Notes under the pieces: generated by a model
What the model saw: only the letters and a program-made list of their open reading frames with translations
What the model was told of the DNA's origin: nothing
Databases searched by the model: none
Position numbers and translations under genes: made by a program
From: Bacillus sp. HF117_J1_D
Lineage (GTDB): Bacteria > Bacillota > Bacilli > Bacillales > Bacillaceae_C
Length of the DNA stretch: 64,000 nt
Assembly (NCBI GenBank): GCA_009928435.1
Contig: JAABNQ010000003.1
Span: forward strand, 1-64,000
Direction: 5' to 3'
Shown here: in pieces, positions 1 to 8,281 of the stretch
How the letters are laid out: every line of letters begins with the position of its first letter
How positions within the stretch are numbered: the stretch's first letter is position 1

Positions 1-2
1 TA

Positions 3-50
3 CTCCTTCACGACGAACTGAAAGATAGGGTTTTAAGATACCTTGAATAA
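3..50 (+). CDS. possible 3' end of a truncated gene
   Basis: An open frame enters from the left edge and ends with TAA at 48-50, encoding the residues LLHDELKDRVLRYLE. The stop lies inside a hairpin (46-71), as expected for a gene end. The piece is too short to identify. It could also be chance coding. Confidence 0.2.
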   Translation, partial: LLHDELKDRVLRYLE

Positions 51-71
51 AGTGTTCTTACACACTTTATT
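46..71 (+). terminator. hairpin terminator-like repeat
   Basis: A perfect 10-bp inverted repeat (AATAAAGTGT at 46-55, ACACTTTATT at 62-71) encloses a 6-nt loop. It overlaps the stop codon of the open frame entering from the left edge, so it probably terminates that transcript. Confidence 0.45.
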
Positions 72-97
72 TGACAAACCCTTCGTAATAACACTAT

Positions 98-150
98 AAA
101 GAAAATCAATAGATCGCTAAGCTCTCCTATCGTCGCTATTGACTTTCTTT
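98..150. repeat. long inverted repeat, 15-bp arms
   Basis: The arms at 98-112 and 136-150 match over 15 bp with one mismatch. The hairpin lies between two terminator-like hairpins in a gene-free stretch. Its role is unknown: it could be a terminator or a structured remnant of a mobile element end. Confidence 0.4.
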
Positions 151-176
151 ATTGCGCATGTGCTTTTGCCAGTACC

Positions 177-227
177 CGAGGAACTCACAAAATAGCTAAT
201 ACTTCGGCTAGTTCCTCGAGCTTTTTT
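177..227 (+). terminator. rho-independent terminator-like hairpin
   Basis: CGAGGAACT (177-185) pairs with AGTTCCTCG (210-218), with a nested stem around 194-209, and a run of T follows at 222-227. It is oriented to stop rightward transcription. The rest of 228-326 shows no further feature. Confidence 0.55.
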
Positions 228-326
228 AGCTTAACATGCCCACCGTTTGCTTTAATACTTAAATCTGTTTTTCTAAAATCTTCTTTCTTCACCCTCAGAA
301 TCTAGCAAAATAGACTTTCAAGACCT

Positions 327-605
327 CTAAACCTTTTTCTTGCTTCGCAATTCTAACAACTGCTTTTCCATTTTTTTCATTGTTTGGCTAAAGTCCAAAT
401 AAAACAGCATAAAGACTTGTGAACAAGCGTAGTATTTTCTGGCAATCCGTTGTTTGTTTACTGGTCTATTTTCATCTTCAAAAAATTTCTCTAGCACTGG
501 CAATACTTCTTGCCACGATTGCAGTTGCTCCCACGCGTCATACAATGCGTAAATGTCTTGATGACTAATTTCTTTTATTGGTTGTTTGTTTTCTGTTTGA
601 AGCAT
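327..605 (-). CDS. small hypothetical protein, 92 aa
   Basis: I do not recognise the family. The ATG at 605 has a good ribosome site (AAGGAGTG, 8 nt upstream), which supports a real gene. The protein is soluble and mixed-charge, has no signal peptide or membrane segment, and ends in a basic tail (RSKKKV); the C-terminal third could form a short amphipathic helix. A terminator at 642-691 separates it from the putative immunity gene, so it probably has its own promoter. It belongs to the accessory island at the left edge. Confidence 0.55.
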   Translation of the reverse strand: MLQTENKQPIKEISHQDIYALYDAWEQLQSWQEVLPVLEKFFEDENRPVNKQRIARKYYACSQVFMLFYLDFSQTMKKMEKQLLELRSKKKV

Positions 606-634
606 TTTTCTTCACTCCTTAGATTTTTTTGATA

Positions 635-691
635 CACGAAAAAACGGTATCAGTGGTTGTGGTTGTGGTTGTTTACTCACTAATACCGTTT
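635..691 (-). terminator. terminator of the toxin-immunity operon
   Basis: AAACGGTAT (642-650) pairs with ATACCGTTT (683-691), extended by AGTG/CACT. On the leftward transcript the stem is followed by TTTTTT. The loop contains three copies of GTGGTT (653-670). It lies downstream of the immunity-like gene. Confidence 0.6.
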
Positions 692-823
692 CAATAACTT
701 CACATTTCCTAGCTGAAATTACTGTACATCAAATAAACATTCAAAAAGACTAGAAAAATCTTTTGAATTTCTGTACTAGCTATTGGCAACTTGATTAGTG
801 AGTTCAGACCTTACTAGTCAAGG

Positions 824-865
824 CTTTACTATCCGACGCCAATCAGATAGTAAAGTGCCTTTTTA
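824..865 (+). terminator. hairpin with T-run on the plus strand
   Basis: CTTTACTATC (824-833) and GATAGTAAAG (846-855) form a perfect 10-bp stem followed by T-rich sequence on the plus strand. It sits just past the stop of the immunity-like gene and would block rightward antisense transcription. Another weaker hairpin lies at about 739-769. Confidence 0.5.
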
Positions 866-867
866 TT

Positions 868-1215
868 TTAAGTGTATTCTATAAAAATATTGCTATCTGA
901 GTTATTTTTTAACAATCCTATTATCTTTGTTAATATTTCTTTAGGGACTTCACCTAATTGAGATTTATCAATTGACTCAAATTGTTTTAGTGCTTCTTGA
1001 TTATCTGGAATTGGCCAAGGACTATCATCATACCAGCCTTCATATAAATTATAATAGTATGCTAAAGACTGCCACTCACCATTTACAGGTTGTATTGCTC
1101 TCATTATTTCATCAAAATATCCATCCCACATTTCGATACCTACTTTTTCATTTTCTAAAAAAGTATAAATATCAATTTCAGGATTTCCTTCAAATCCTTC
1201 ATAATAGTTATCCAT
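868..1215 (-). CDS. putative immunity protein for the upstream toxin
   Basis: A 115-residue acidic cytoplasmic protein, rich in aromatic residues (YYYNLYEGWYDDSPW), with no signal peptide. It starts 14 nt after the stop of the lysine-rich secreted toxin-like gene, with ribosome site AAAGGAA 8 nt before the ATG. Small acidic genes directly after the toxin gene are the normal place for immunity proteins in polymorphic toxin loci. That assignment rests on position, size and charge, since I do not recognise the exact family. The terminator at 635-691 closes the operon. Confidence 0.65.
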   Translation of the reverse strand: MDNYYEGFEGNPEIDIYTFLENEKVGIEMWDGYFDEIMRAIQPVNGEWQSLAYYYNLYEGWYDDSPWPIPDNQEALKQFESIDKSQLGEVPKEILTKIIGLLKNNSDSNIFIEYT

Positions 1216-1229
1216 ACATATATTCCTTT

Positions 1230-3209
1230 CTATTCTTTCCAGTGACCATCTGTTAACAGTTTATCTTGTTCTGGTGTACTAACACCATTTTTTCTATCTG
1301 TTATTGCTTTTTGCCACTCATTTTTACTAACCCATTTATCTTTACCTACTAATATTTGTTGTGAACGTCGTTGACCATCTGCTGTTCCTGGAGTAGTTTT
1401 CTCAACGACAAAAGTATTTCCTTGCCCTTCTGGTGCGCCTGGTGTTCTAGTATGCCAACGTACTTCAATGGTCTCCCCATTTTCTTTCCATTTATACGAT
1501 ATTTGTTCATATCCATTTTTGGATTGAGCTTTTATATTTGCATTGTCTGGAATTTTCATTGGAGATTTTTTCTTGTATTGATTTGCTAGTTTTAACTGTT
1601 CTGCCTCGGTTAAAGTAGAAAGTTTAGGTACATTAGCCCCACTGGCTTTCTTTTGGGTGCTTGTTTGAGTTTTCTTCGGCCTAGATTGTTTTCCACCTAA
1701 TAAAGATTTATCCGTACCTTTAGAACTAAAGCCAACCCCAACATTATCCCCAGCCGCTAGCTTGGAAAGCATTGGTATCTTAGACTGAGTCGGATTAGCT
1801 TGTTTCCCAGCTTTGGTTCCAGCTTTAACCGGATTGAAAGTCTTCTTGGCTGTTGTCTTCGCTTTGGCTTTCTTAACGGATTTCTTGCTCGTTGTTTTCT
1901 TCGTTGTGCTCTTTTTAGATGTGGTTTTCTTGGCGCTTGTTTGGGCCTTCTTCGCAGGGGGCTTTGCCTTCTTTGCAGTCACTTTCTTGATTTTCTTGGC
2001 AGTTTGCCTTCCTGTTTTGACGGGGCTTAAGGACTTATTCGCTACTTTCGCTTTTTTCTTGCTGGTGGTTTTTGTTGCCTTCTTGATCGCTTTAGACGAG
2101 TTTTTCTTTTTCGGTTTTGCGTTTGACTTCTTCTTCGCCTTCGAAGATTTCTTTTTCGGCTTGGCCTTTGAAACCTTTGATTTGACCGCTTTTCCTGCTT
2201 TCGTCCCGTTTTTTGTCGCTTTCGAGACAGCTTTAACTCCTTTGGCTACCTTTGCCACTTTTCCAACAGGCGTCAATCCGACCGCAAACCAACCTGCTGC
2301 TTTTGCTCGAGAAGCTTTTTTCCCTGTTGCAATGTCCTTTCCCGTTGCCACGGTGTAAAGATCGTTCACACCAACAAAATCGCCAACAGCTACCGCACCT
2401 TTTTTCCACTTTGAATCTTTCTTTTTCTTGGCCCCTTTTTTCTTCCCTTTACTTGTTGCCTTCTTACTTTTTTTCTCTTTCTTCGCGCTTTTCTTTTTCA
2501 CAGTGGATTTCTTTGATGATGCCTTCTTTTTCTTGGTGCCTTTCTTCTTCGCTTTCGACGAGGCTTTCTTTTTTGACTTAGCGCTTGATTTCTTCTTCGA
2601 AGATTTCTTTTTCTCTTTTGCCTTCGAACTGCTCTTTTTCTTTTTTACCGACCCTTTTGACTTACTCTTGGTGGATTTCTTTGATGCTTTCTTTTTCTTG
2701 GTACTTTTCTTCTTCGCTTTCGAGGCTTTCTTTTTCGGCTTAGCGTTTGATTTCTTCTTCTTCGAAGATTTCTTTTTCTCTTTTGCCTTCAGACTGCTCT
2801 TTTTCTTTTTTACTGATCCTTTTGACTTGCTCTTAGTGGATTTTTTTGATGCCTTCTTTTTCTTGGTGCTTTTCTTCTTCACTTTCGACCACCAAGGTTT
2901 CTTTTTCGGTTTTACGTTTGATTTCTTCTTCACCTTCGAAGCTTTCTTTTTCGGTTTTGCCTTTGACACCTTTGCCTTTTGCTTGGCTTTCTTCGCCTTC
3001 GAAAATTTCTTTCCGCTCTTTTGACTCGATTTTTTCGCCGACAGCTTACTTTTTGCTTTCTTCGTCTTATAACCATAAATCTGCACTATTCCTGCACTTT
3101 TACTACGTGACTTTTTCGATTTTGCTTCGGCAGAAGGGATCTCCACAAGACTCAGACATAAAGCAATAATGACAAGAACATGCAGGAGTACCGCTAATCG
3201 CTTACGCAT
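1230..3209 (-). CDS. secreted lysine-rich polymorphic-toxin-like protein
   Basis: This 659-residue protein begins with a Sec signal peptide (about 1-29, ending SAEA). Residues 30-265 are almost wholly Lys/Ser/Ala repeats, including a duplicated unit of about 55 residues (165-bp DNA period). Around 270-325 is a segment resembling the pretoxin-TG domain (VGDFVGVNDLYTVATGKDIA, then a TPVGK stretch). More Lys-rich sequence follows, then a compositionally normal C-terminal domain (about 545-659) containing RWHTRTPGAPEGQGNTF and ending DGHWKE. Variable C-terminal domains behind a pretoxin region are typical of contact toxins. The exact toxin activity is not recognised. The ATG overlaps the end of the surface-protein gene by 8 bp, suggesting coupled translation. 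The basic repeats could bind teichoic acids or nucleic acids (inference). Confidence 0.7.
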   Translation of the reverse strand: MRKRLAVLLHVLVIIALCLSLVEIPSAEAKSKKSRSKSAGIVQIYGYKTKKAKSKLSAKKSSQKSGKKFSKAKKAKQKAKVSKAKPKKKASKVKKKSNVKPKKKPWWSKVKKKSTKKKKASKKSTKSKSKGSVKKKKSSLKAKEKKKSSKKKKSNAKPKKKASKAKKKSTKKKKASKKSTKSKSKGSVKKKKSSSKAKEKKKSSKKKSSAKSKKKASSKAKKKGTKKKKASSKKSTVKKKSAKKEKKSKKATSKGKKKGAKKKKDSKWKKGAVAVGDFVGVNDLYTVATGKDIATGKKASRAKAAGWFAVGLTPVGKVAKVAKGVKAVSKATKNGTKAGKAVKSKVSKAKPKKKSSKAKKKSNAKPKKKNSSKAIKKATKTTSKKKAKVANKSLSPVKTGRQTAKKIKKVTAKKAKPPAKKAQTSAKKTTSKKSTTKKTTSKKSVKKAKAKTTAKKTFNPVKAGTKAGKQANPTQSKIPMLSKLAAGDNVGVGFSSKGTDKSLLGGKQSRPKKTQTSTQKKASGANVPKLSTLTEAEQLKLANQYKKKSPMKIPDNANIKAQSKNGYEQISYKWKENGETIEVRWHTRTPGAPEGQGNTFVVEKTTPGTADGQRRSQQILVGKDKWVSKNEWQKAITDRKNGVSTPEQDKLLTDGHWKE

Positions 3210-6150
3210 TTGGCTTTCCTCCCTGGCGTTGCTTTCGTCTTCTTATGAAGAAAAACAGTACACTGCCCAAGCAAAGCAAGCCAATTCCCACATAAAGAAC
3301 AGAAGACCGTTCACCTAAAGCTGGGAGTTTCCCATCTTGAATCGGCACAATGTCCCCATCTTTTTGTTTTTGTCCGGTTTGTAAGTTTTCAGCTTGTGGC
3401 TGAACTGCTAAAGTCACAGGCTCTTCTCGTTCTTCTGCCGCAGGAAGTTCTACCATTAACATATCATCTTCTGGAATACGAGCTTGTTGAAGAAGATTTG
3501 TATCTTCATATACCGAAACATCATATTCATTGAGTAGACCTTGATAGATATGAGTTTCATCTTCTAAATCTCCCGCAGAATCCTGTTCCTCAAAAACCGC
3601 CGTTTCGTTCGGAGGAAGGCTCGCGGAACCAAGGATGGTTGTCGAAAAGGTCGCATCGTTTTCCGCCATAACATCTTCTTGGTCTATCCAATCTTCAGAT
3701 AGGTTCTCTGATGGATTCTCTGTAACGTTCGGTTCTTCTTCAGCATGAGCGATAGGGATAGAAAACAAATCCCGCCATAAACTCAAAGGCGTTGAAGTCA
3801 CCTTCGCTGTGGTTTCTTTCGGTTCTTCGGTTTCTTGCGTCTCCTCGGCGCCATCTAACAAAGTCAGGTATTCTGTCGCAGGAGCGTCTATACTGGTTGT
3901 ATTAGTAGTTAACGCTTTTTCTTCATCCACCACTTTCTGTGCCACCACTTGGTATTTGCCATCAATCCACTGTTTAATGGTTTGATGAAGGATAACACCT
4001 GTCACTCCATTGGCTTTATACTGTTGTTCTTCAATAATTTGGTTCCCCGCATAAATGTGCGTCGTATTGTCAAAATTCCCTTGTTGAATCTGGGTCGTCA
4101 TGGTGTATGTTGGAGTTTTGCGTGTGATAAGGGCCTGACCTTTCCCACTAACTTCGACCGTCATCGTATCGTCTTTCGTGACAGAAATAGTATGACTTTC
4201 GCCCGCTTGCAGGGCTTTCTCTGACACCGCGCCATCATCGACAGTATCCTGGTAGAGTAACATTCCATTTTCTTGATTAATAAGCGTTAGAATTTGTCCA
4301 TCGGCATAATTCATTGTATTAGAGCGAATATGTCCGTGATAATCTACACGGGTAATCCCTCTGCTGTCATATCCAAGATCCAGCCAATACCCGCGTGTTT
4401 GACGATAATAATAATTGACCGTAATATCTGTATTGCCAACAATGCCATAAGCATTATCAGGAAGGCGATCCGTCATTAAGCTATACTCATCATCTAAGTC
4501 TGTTGCCGTTGTGGTGTAAGCGTCTTGATAATTCGCTGTTAAGGTGCTGCTGGCGAGCTTGTTCCCGCTTTCGTCAAGATAATTCACATTAATCTTCTTC
4601 TCAACAGGCGCATAATAACACACAACCGTTTTCTCCAAAAAGTCTGCCTTCTCACCAGACAGTTCGTCTTTTGTGGAAGCACTATCGAAATAATACCCAT
4701 CGGGTGCTTCAATAGGATTTACTTCCCACGCTTTCCCATACCCAAACGAAAATACCTTAGTAGGAGAAACAGAATCTGTCGAGTCCTGACGCAAATATTT
4801 GACTTTCATACTCACTTTATGGGCAATCGCTTTTGTTGTATAAGTCGTGTCATTCTCTTGTCCATCAATATTCGTATGTGCTTGATATGTAAACGATGAG
4901 CCATCGATCAATTTTGGATCCAAGGTGCCTTCGATGATAAACCGGTAGGTTTCACCCGCAAATGCCAGTTGTTTCATCGTATCTTGTGTAACTGAAACGA
5001 GGTATTGCCCATTCCCTAAGTCTTCGACTGTAGCAGGCAATACTTGCCCCTTTTCATCTATAAGGTTCACCGTTGGGTCTTTGATCTCTTGCGATAATGT
5101 GAAAGTCGTATCCCAATTCGCATAACGATGATTGATATTTACATCTAAGGCATTAATTGGTTGGACGAATGTCGCTTGCACCTTTTGCCCCGGTTGATAG
5201 GTAGATTCATCCACCTCCCAACTAGCTTTTGGAATTTCCACCTCTCCAAAATCTGGTTTCACTAATTCGATATGATTAATCGTTCCATAAGCACCAAAAA
5301 TTTCAAAACCATTAGATTTTTTGTCAGGCACTCCATCAGCAGTCGAATCATAGCTACTTATTATTTTATTCCCATAGAATTGATACAATGCCCCGCCGAG
5401 TGGGAAATCATTAAACCCATCGGTCGGCGTACCATCAGATTCAAACTTACCGTTTCCTATATATTTTAAATTAGAACCATATCCAAGAGGTTTCGCATTC
5501 AATCCAAAGCGTTGTGTGTAATCAATATCACTAATTGTTGGAAACATCAAAATATTGACGGGTTGGCGTGTCAGACTATCTAAAAACTGATAAGAAACAT
5601 TAACACCGCCCACATTTGCAATACCAAGAAAGATCGCTCCAGCGTTTCCTATACCGATGTTAAAAAAACTCTCGTTTTCTTCCGTATGATGTACCCCCGT
5701 TACGGAAACCACCACATCAAGACGCTGCCCCGCTTTCGTTTTGGCGACATTCGAAATCAGTACTTCTGGAAAAACCCCATCATTTTCTTGAACTTGAAAT
5801 TTAAATCTAGTAGGCGTCTGTGTGCTTAGGGACCCCTTCAACACAGTAAAGGTTGAATCCGGTCCCACTTCTATGGGACCGTCTAATAGAAATGGCGCCA
5901 CCTCACTAGGGTCTGTTTCAGATTTTGTTAATAGCCTCACACTTAGGTTTCCATTACTTAAATCATCGACTGATTGAACGATACCTTTCACTTCTGTCTC
6001 GAACCCATTTGGTAACGTCGATTGATCGTCAATCACCATCGGTGCCCCAGCAGCAAAAGCGGATGGTGGAAAAAGAAACCCACTAAACCATAGTACCGAT
6101 AAAATACAAACAAGCCCATTAAAAAAATAACGTTGTGTATATGTATTCAT
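3202..6150 (-). CDS. MucBP-domain surface protein with LPALG sorting tail
   Basis: A 982-residue exported protein. Residues 1-33 form a signal peptide (…PPSAFA). A large beta-rich region follows, including an adhesin-like isopeptide/D2-type stretch around 325-460. A MucBP repeat lies at about 518-585 (KKINVNYLDESGNKLASS). An acidic Glu/Thr-rich stalk leads to the sorting tail: LPALG (about 944-948), a hydrophobic helix, then RRRKQR. The tail has the architecture of sortase substrates, but Thr in LPxTG is replaced by Leu. It probably mediates adhesion or presents the toxin made from the overlapping downstream gene. A sortase gene lies 1.2 kb away. Confidence 0.75.
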   Translation of the reverse strand: MNTYTQRYFFNGLVCILSVLWFSGFLFPPSAFAAGAPMVIDDQSTLPNGFETEVKGIVQSVDDLSNGNLSVRLLTKSETDPSEVAPFLLDGPIEVGPDSTFTVLKGSLSTQTPTRFKFQVQENDGVFPEVLISNVAKTKAGQRLDVVVSVTGVHHTEENESFFNIGIGNAGAIFLGIANVGGVNVSYQFLDSLTRQPVNILMFPTISDIDYTQRFGLNAKPLGYGSNLKYIGNGKFESDGTPTDGFNDFPLGGALYQFYGNKIISSYDSTADGVPDKKSNGFEIFGAYGTINHIELVKPDFGEVEIPKASWEVDESTYQPGQKVQATFVQPINALDVNINHRYANWDTTFTLSQEIKDPTVNLIDEKGQVLPATVEDLGNGQYLVSVTQDTMKQLAFAGETYRFIIEGTLDPKLIDGSSFTYQAHTNIDGQENDTTYTTKAIAHKVSMKVKYLRQDSTDSVSPTKVFSFGYGKAWEVNPIEAPDGYYFDSASTKDELSGEKADFLEKTVVCYYAPVEKKINVNYLDESGNKLASSTLTANYQDAYTTTATDLDDEYSLMTDRLPDNAYGIVGNTDITVNYYYRQTRGYWLDLGYDSRGITRVDYHGHIRSNTMNYADGQILTLINQENGMLLYQDTVDDGAVSEKALQAGESHTISVTKDDTMTVEVSGKGQALITRKTPTYTMTTQIQQGNFDNTTHIYAGNQIIEEQQYKANGVTGVILHQTIKQWIDGKYQVVAQKVVDEEKALTTNTTSIDAPATEYLTLLDGAEETQETEEPKETTAKVTSTPLSLWRDLFSIPIAHAEEEPNVTENPSENLSEDWIDQEDVMAENDATFSTTILGSASLPPNETAVFEEQDSAGDLEDETHIYQGLLNEYDVSVYEDTNLLQQARIPEDDMLMVELPAAEEREEPVTLAVQPQAENLQTGQKQKDGDIVPIQDGKLPALGERSSVLYVGIGLLCLGSVLFFFIRRRKQRQGGKPNA

Positions 6151-6180
6151 TTTATGGATAACTTCCTTTTATATTTTCTT

Positions 6181-6534
6181 TTACTTTTCTTTCGTTGGCA
6201 AACAGAAAAATACAATTAGCACGATACTTAAAATTGGCACAAATGTGGCAAGTATCCATGTCGGGTGAAAACCGGCATCTCTTAATCGACGTACACCCGC
6301 ACTTAAATAAGCCAAAAAGTACACAACGAATAACAAAAGAAAGAGAAGGAGCGAAAAGGCTTCAAATGTGGCCTCTTCTGCGCCACTGTATCCACCAACA
6401 AAGCCTAACAAATAGGAACCGGTATAAAAAAGCACTAAAATCAAAATGGCATTCACAATATTCCCTAACCAAAAATCTTTCCTATTCATCTTTCCACGAT
6501 AATCAAACATTTCTGTCCAAAACAATTTCATCAT
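6181..6534 (-). CDS. DUF805 family membrane protein
   Basis: A 117-residue inner membrane protein with three to four hydrophobic helices and the family's characteristic N-terminal region (FDYRGKMNRKDFWLGN) and central RRLRDAG motif. The start at 6534 is preferred because GGGA lies 6 nt upstream; a start at 6549 has no ribosome site. It precedes the surface-protein gene by 30 nt and is probably the first gene of the four-gene operon. The function of DUF805 proteins is not established. Confidence 0.75.
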   Translation of the reverse strand: MMKLFWTEMFDYRGKMNRKDFWLGNIVNAILILVLFYTGSYLLGFVGGYSGAEEATFEAFSLLLFLLLFVVYFLAYLSAGVRRLRDAGFHPTWILATFVPILSIVLIVFFCLPTKEK

Positions 6535-6763
6535 ACAAATTCCCTTCATTTTTAATTGATATCTTTCTTGTAAACCACTAAATAAACTATCTACCAGAGC
6601 GCTCTTTCCTATGCTTCTCTTCCGTTCTTTAATCTCAATTGCAAGGAAAAGCCCCCATGATAAATGGTGAAGCCAACTCCCTTCCTATCTCAGATTTTCT
6701 TACAAAATAGTATTATCCCCCATTCTAGCTGTACATTTTATGTACAATTCGTTATTGCCACAT
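6535..6763. other. intergenic region upstream of the surface-protein operon
   Basis: An AT-rich stretch that should carry the promoter of the leftward DUF805-surface-toxin-immunity operon. I see no clear operator, repeat or gene in it. Confidence 0.3.
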
Positions 6764-6797
6764 AAAAAGCTAGCCCTCAAATGTGAGCTAGCTTTTT
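6764..6797. terminator. strong bidirectional terminator
   Basis: AAAAAGCTAG (6764-6773) pairs perfectly with CTAGCTTTTT (6788-6797), with an inner CTCA/TGAG stem. There are T-runs in both directions. It separates the surface-protein island from sequences to the right. Confidence 0.75.
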
Positions 6798-7053
6798 AGT
6801 TAGTGATTTGGACAAGACTTCCAAACCTGGTTATAAGTGGGGTTCTATGGTATATGTATACGTTCATTTCACAAAAACACAAAAAATTTGCATCTAGCTT
6901 TTTTAATATCTTGAGAATTGGATTTCGGCCAAAAAATAGTTTTCCAATGTAATAATCTCCCATCAGCCAGAGAATGAACGCCTCAAACCATTCATCCACC
7001 AGTTTTTTCATACTCCTGAAATCATTGAGTATACGGAAATCTAGCTTTTGCAT
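6796..7053 (-). CDS. doubtful 85-aa hypothetical ORF
   Basis: An open frame of 85 codons starting at ATG 7053 and stopping inside the terminator. No good ribosome site is visible. The translation (MQKLDFRILNDF…) is hydrophobic and aromatic-rich and matches no family I know. It may be a decayed gene or chance. The stretch 7054-7372 shows no other gene. Confidence 0.2.
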   Translation of the reverse strand: MQKLDFRILNDFRSMKKLVDEWFEAFILWLMGDYYIGKLFFGRNPILKILKKLDANFLCFCEMNVYIYHRTPLITRFGSLVQITN

Positions 7054-7385
7054 AGCGGTCAGCTACATATCCGAAAGAAGTAGATCTTTTGCAAATTAGC
7101 AGACAAGATCACTCTTTCCCATTTATCTGGGGTGGAAGAGGGGCTGTTCACCCGGGATGGATTAAATATGAAAGTAGACTATCTTTTTGAAGCAGAAATC
7201 TCCTCTTTTACCTCTAGAGGGAGAAATAGTTGCGTGTTATACTCATTAGTAGTATTCTTCGGATTACTCATAAAAAATCGTCCTTTTTGAATGCATCTTT
7301 CGATATAAGAAGAAAAGAGCTGCCACAGAAAATCAGCTTTCACTGACTTTCTGGACGACCCCTTTCAATAACAGGAGGATCAAGC

Positions 7386-8045
7386 TTGAAGCAATTAAAA
7401 TTTTTTTTAGCTATTTTTGTACTTATGTTGGGTTTAGTACTTACATTTAGTCCAATTTTAAAAAATACAATTTTGGATAAAAAAGTACATAGCCTGATGG
7501 AGCAAATAGATACCATGGATAATGTAGCGTTAGAGGGAAACAGAAAAAAAGTTGAAGAAGTAGAAGAAGTTAATGAGCTGCCCAGTGAACTAGATGTATT
7601 AAAAGGGTTGAGCTATAAGGGTGAACCAGTTGCCTTTATGTATATTCCCAGTACAGGCTTGAAGCTGCCGATATATAAAACTGTCACAAAGCAAAATCTT
7701 TTACATGGTGCAGGGGAAATGAAGGAGTACGACAAATTAGGAAAAGGAAACTATGTTTTGGCCGGACACCGAATGAAGAAAAAAGGATTGTTATTTCATG
7801 ATGTAGTCCGTCTAAATAACGGGGACAAAGTATACGTTACGGATAAGAAAAAGATCTATGAATATCAAATAGTTCACAAGCAGATCATTAAAGAAAATGA
7901 AACAACGATCATGGAGGAAAATGGAAAAGACGAAATCACCTTGATAACTTGCGATATACCAAGTGAACCAGAAAACAGAGTAGCCGTAAGTGGAGAGCTT
8001 ATTCATTCTTTTCCATTCAATGAGGATTTTAAAAATATAGAATAG
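7386..8045 (+). CDS. sortase, class A-like
   Basis: A 219-residue membrane-anchored transpeptidase that joins LPxTG-type proteins to peptidoglycan. The N-terminal helix (about 5-25) anchors it. The sortase barrel spans about 75-210, with catalytic His in LAGHRM, Cys in TLITC and Arg in ENRVAVSGEL. The TTG start at 7386 is fixed by AGGAGG at 7373-7378, 7 nt upstream. A stalk of about 50 charged residues separates anchor and domain. Its nearness to the LPALG protein suggests that protein is a substrate, though it could equally be a general sortase. Confidence 0.85.
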   Translation: MKQLKFFLAIFVLMLGLVLTFSPILKNTILDKKVHSLMEQIDTMDNVALEGNRKKVEEVEEVNELPSELDVLKGLSYKGEPVAFMYIPSTGLKLPIYKTVTKQNLLHGAGEMKEYDKLGKGNYVLAGHRMKKKGLLFHDVVRLNNGDKVYVTDKKKIYEYQIVHKQIIKENETTIMEENGKDEITLITCDIPSEPENRVAVSGELIHSFPFNEDFKNIE

Positions 8046-8116
8046 CAGAATGTTTAATTACTTAAAAAGCGTATTAAACGGAGGAAGTTCCCTGTTTAGG
8101 TAAAAAGAGGGATTAT

Positions 8117-8233
8117 TTGCTTTATCTTTATTCTTTTTTTGTATTAATGTTCGCTGTAGTTTATTTCTTTGTGTATCTTTTAAAAAATGAAATAGACTTA
8201 TTGCGAATCCACGAGAGATTTTTCCAAAAATAG
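8117..8233 (+). CDS. possible small single-helix membrane protein
   Basis: A TTG start at 8117, with AGAGGGA 4-5 nt upstream, opens a 38-codon frame: one hydrophobic helix (YLYSFFVLMFAVVYFFVYLL) followed by a charged tail KNEIDLLRIHERFFQK. It follows the sortase gene on the same strand. The hydrophobic-then-amphipathic layout looks genuine, but size and the weak start make this tentative. Confidence 0.35.
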   Translation: MLYLYSFFVLMFAVVYFFVYLLKNEIDLLRIHERFFQK

Positions 8234-8262
8234 TAGCACAAACCATGATTTTGGCCTGTGCT
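8225..8262 (-). terminator. terminator downstream of the HyuA-type gene
   Basis: GTAGCACA and TGTGCTAC form the stem between 8231 and 8262. On the leftward transcript it is followed by TATTTTT. It lies just past the stop at 8282. Confidence 0.55.
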
Positions 8263-8281
8263 ACTCATGTTTGTATATAGC

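Noticed and set aside
1800..3024. Long plus-strand open frames rich in Phe/Leu opposite the lysine-rich gene
   Set aside because: They are the antisense of Lys codons (AAA/AAG read as TTT/CTT). The minus-strand frame has a signal peptide, ribosome context and operon overlap.
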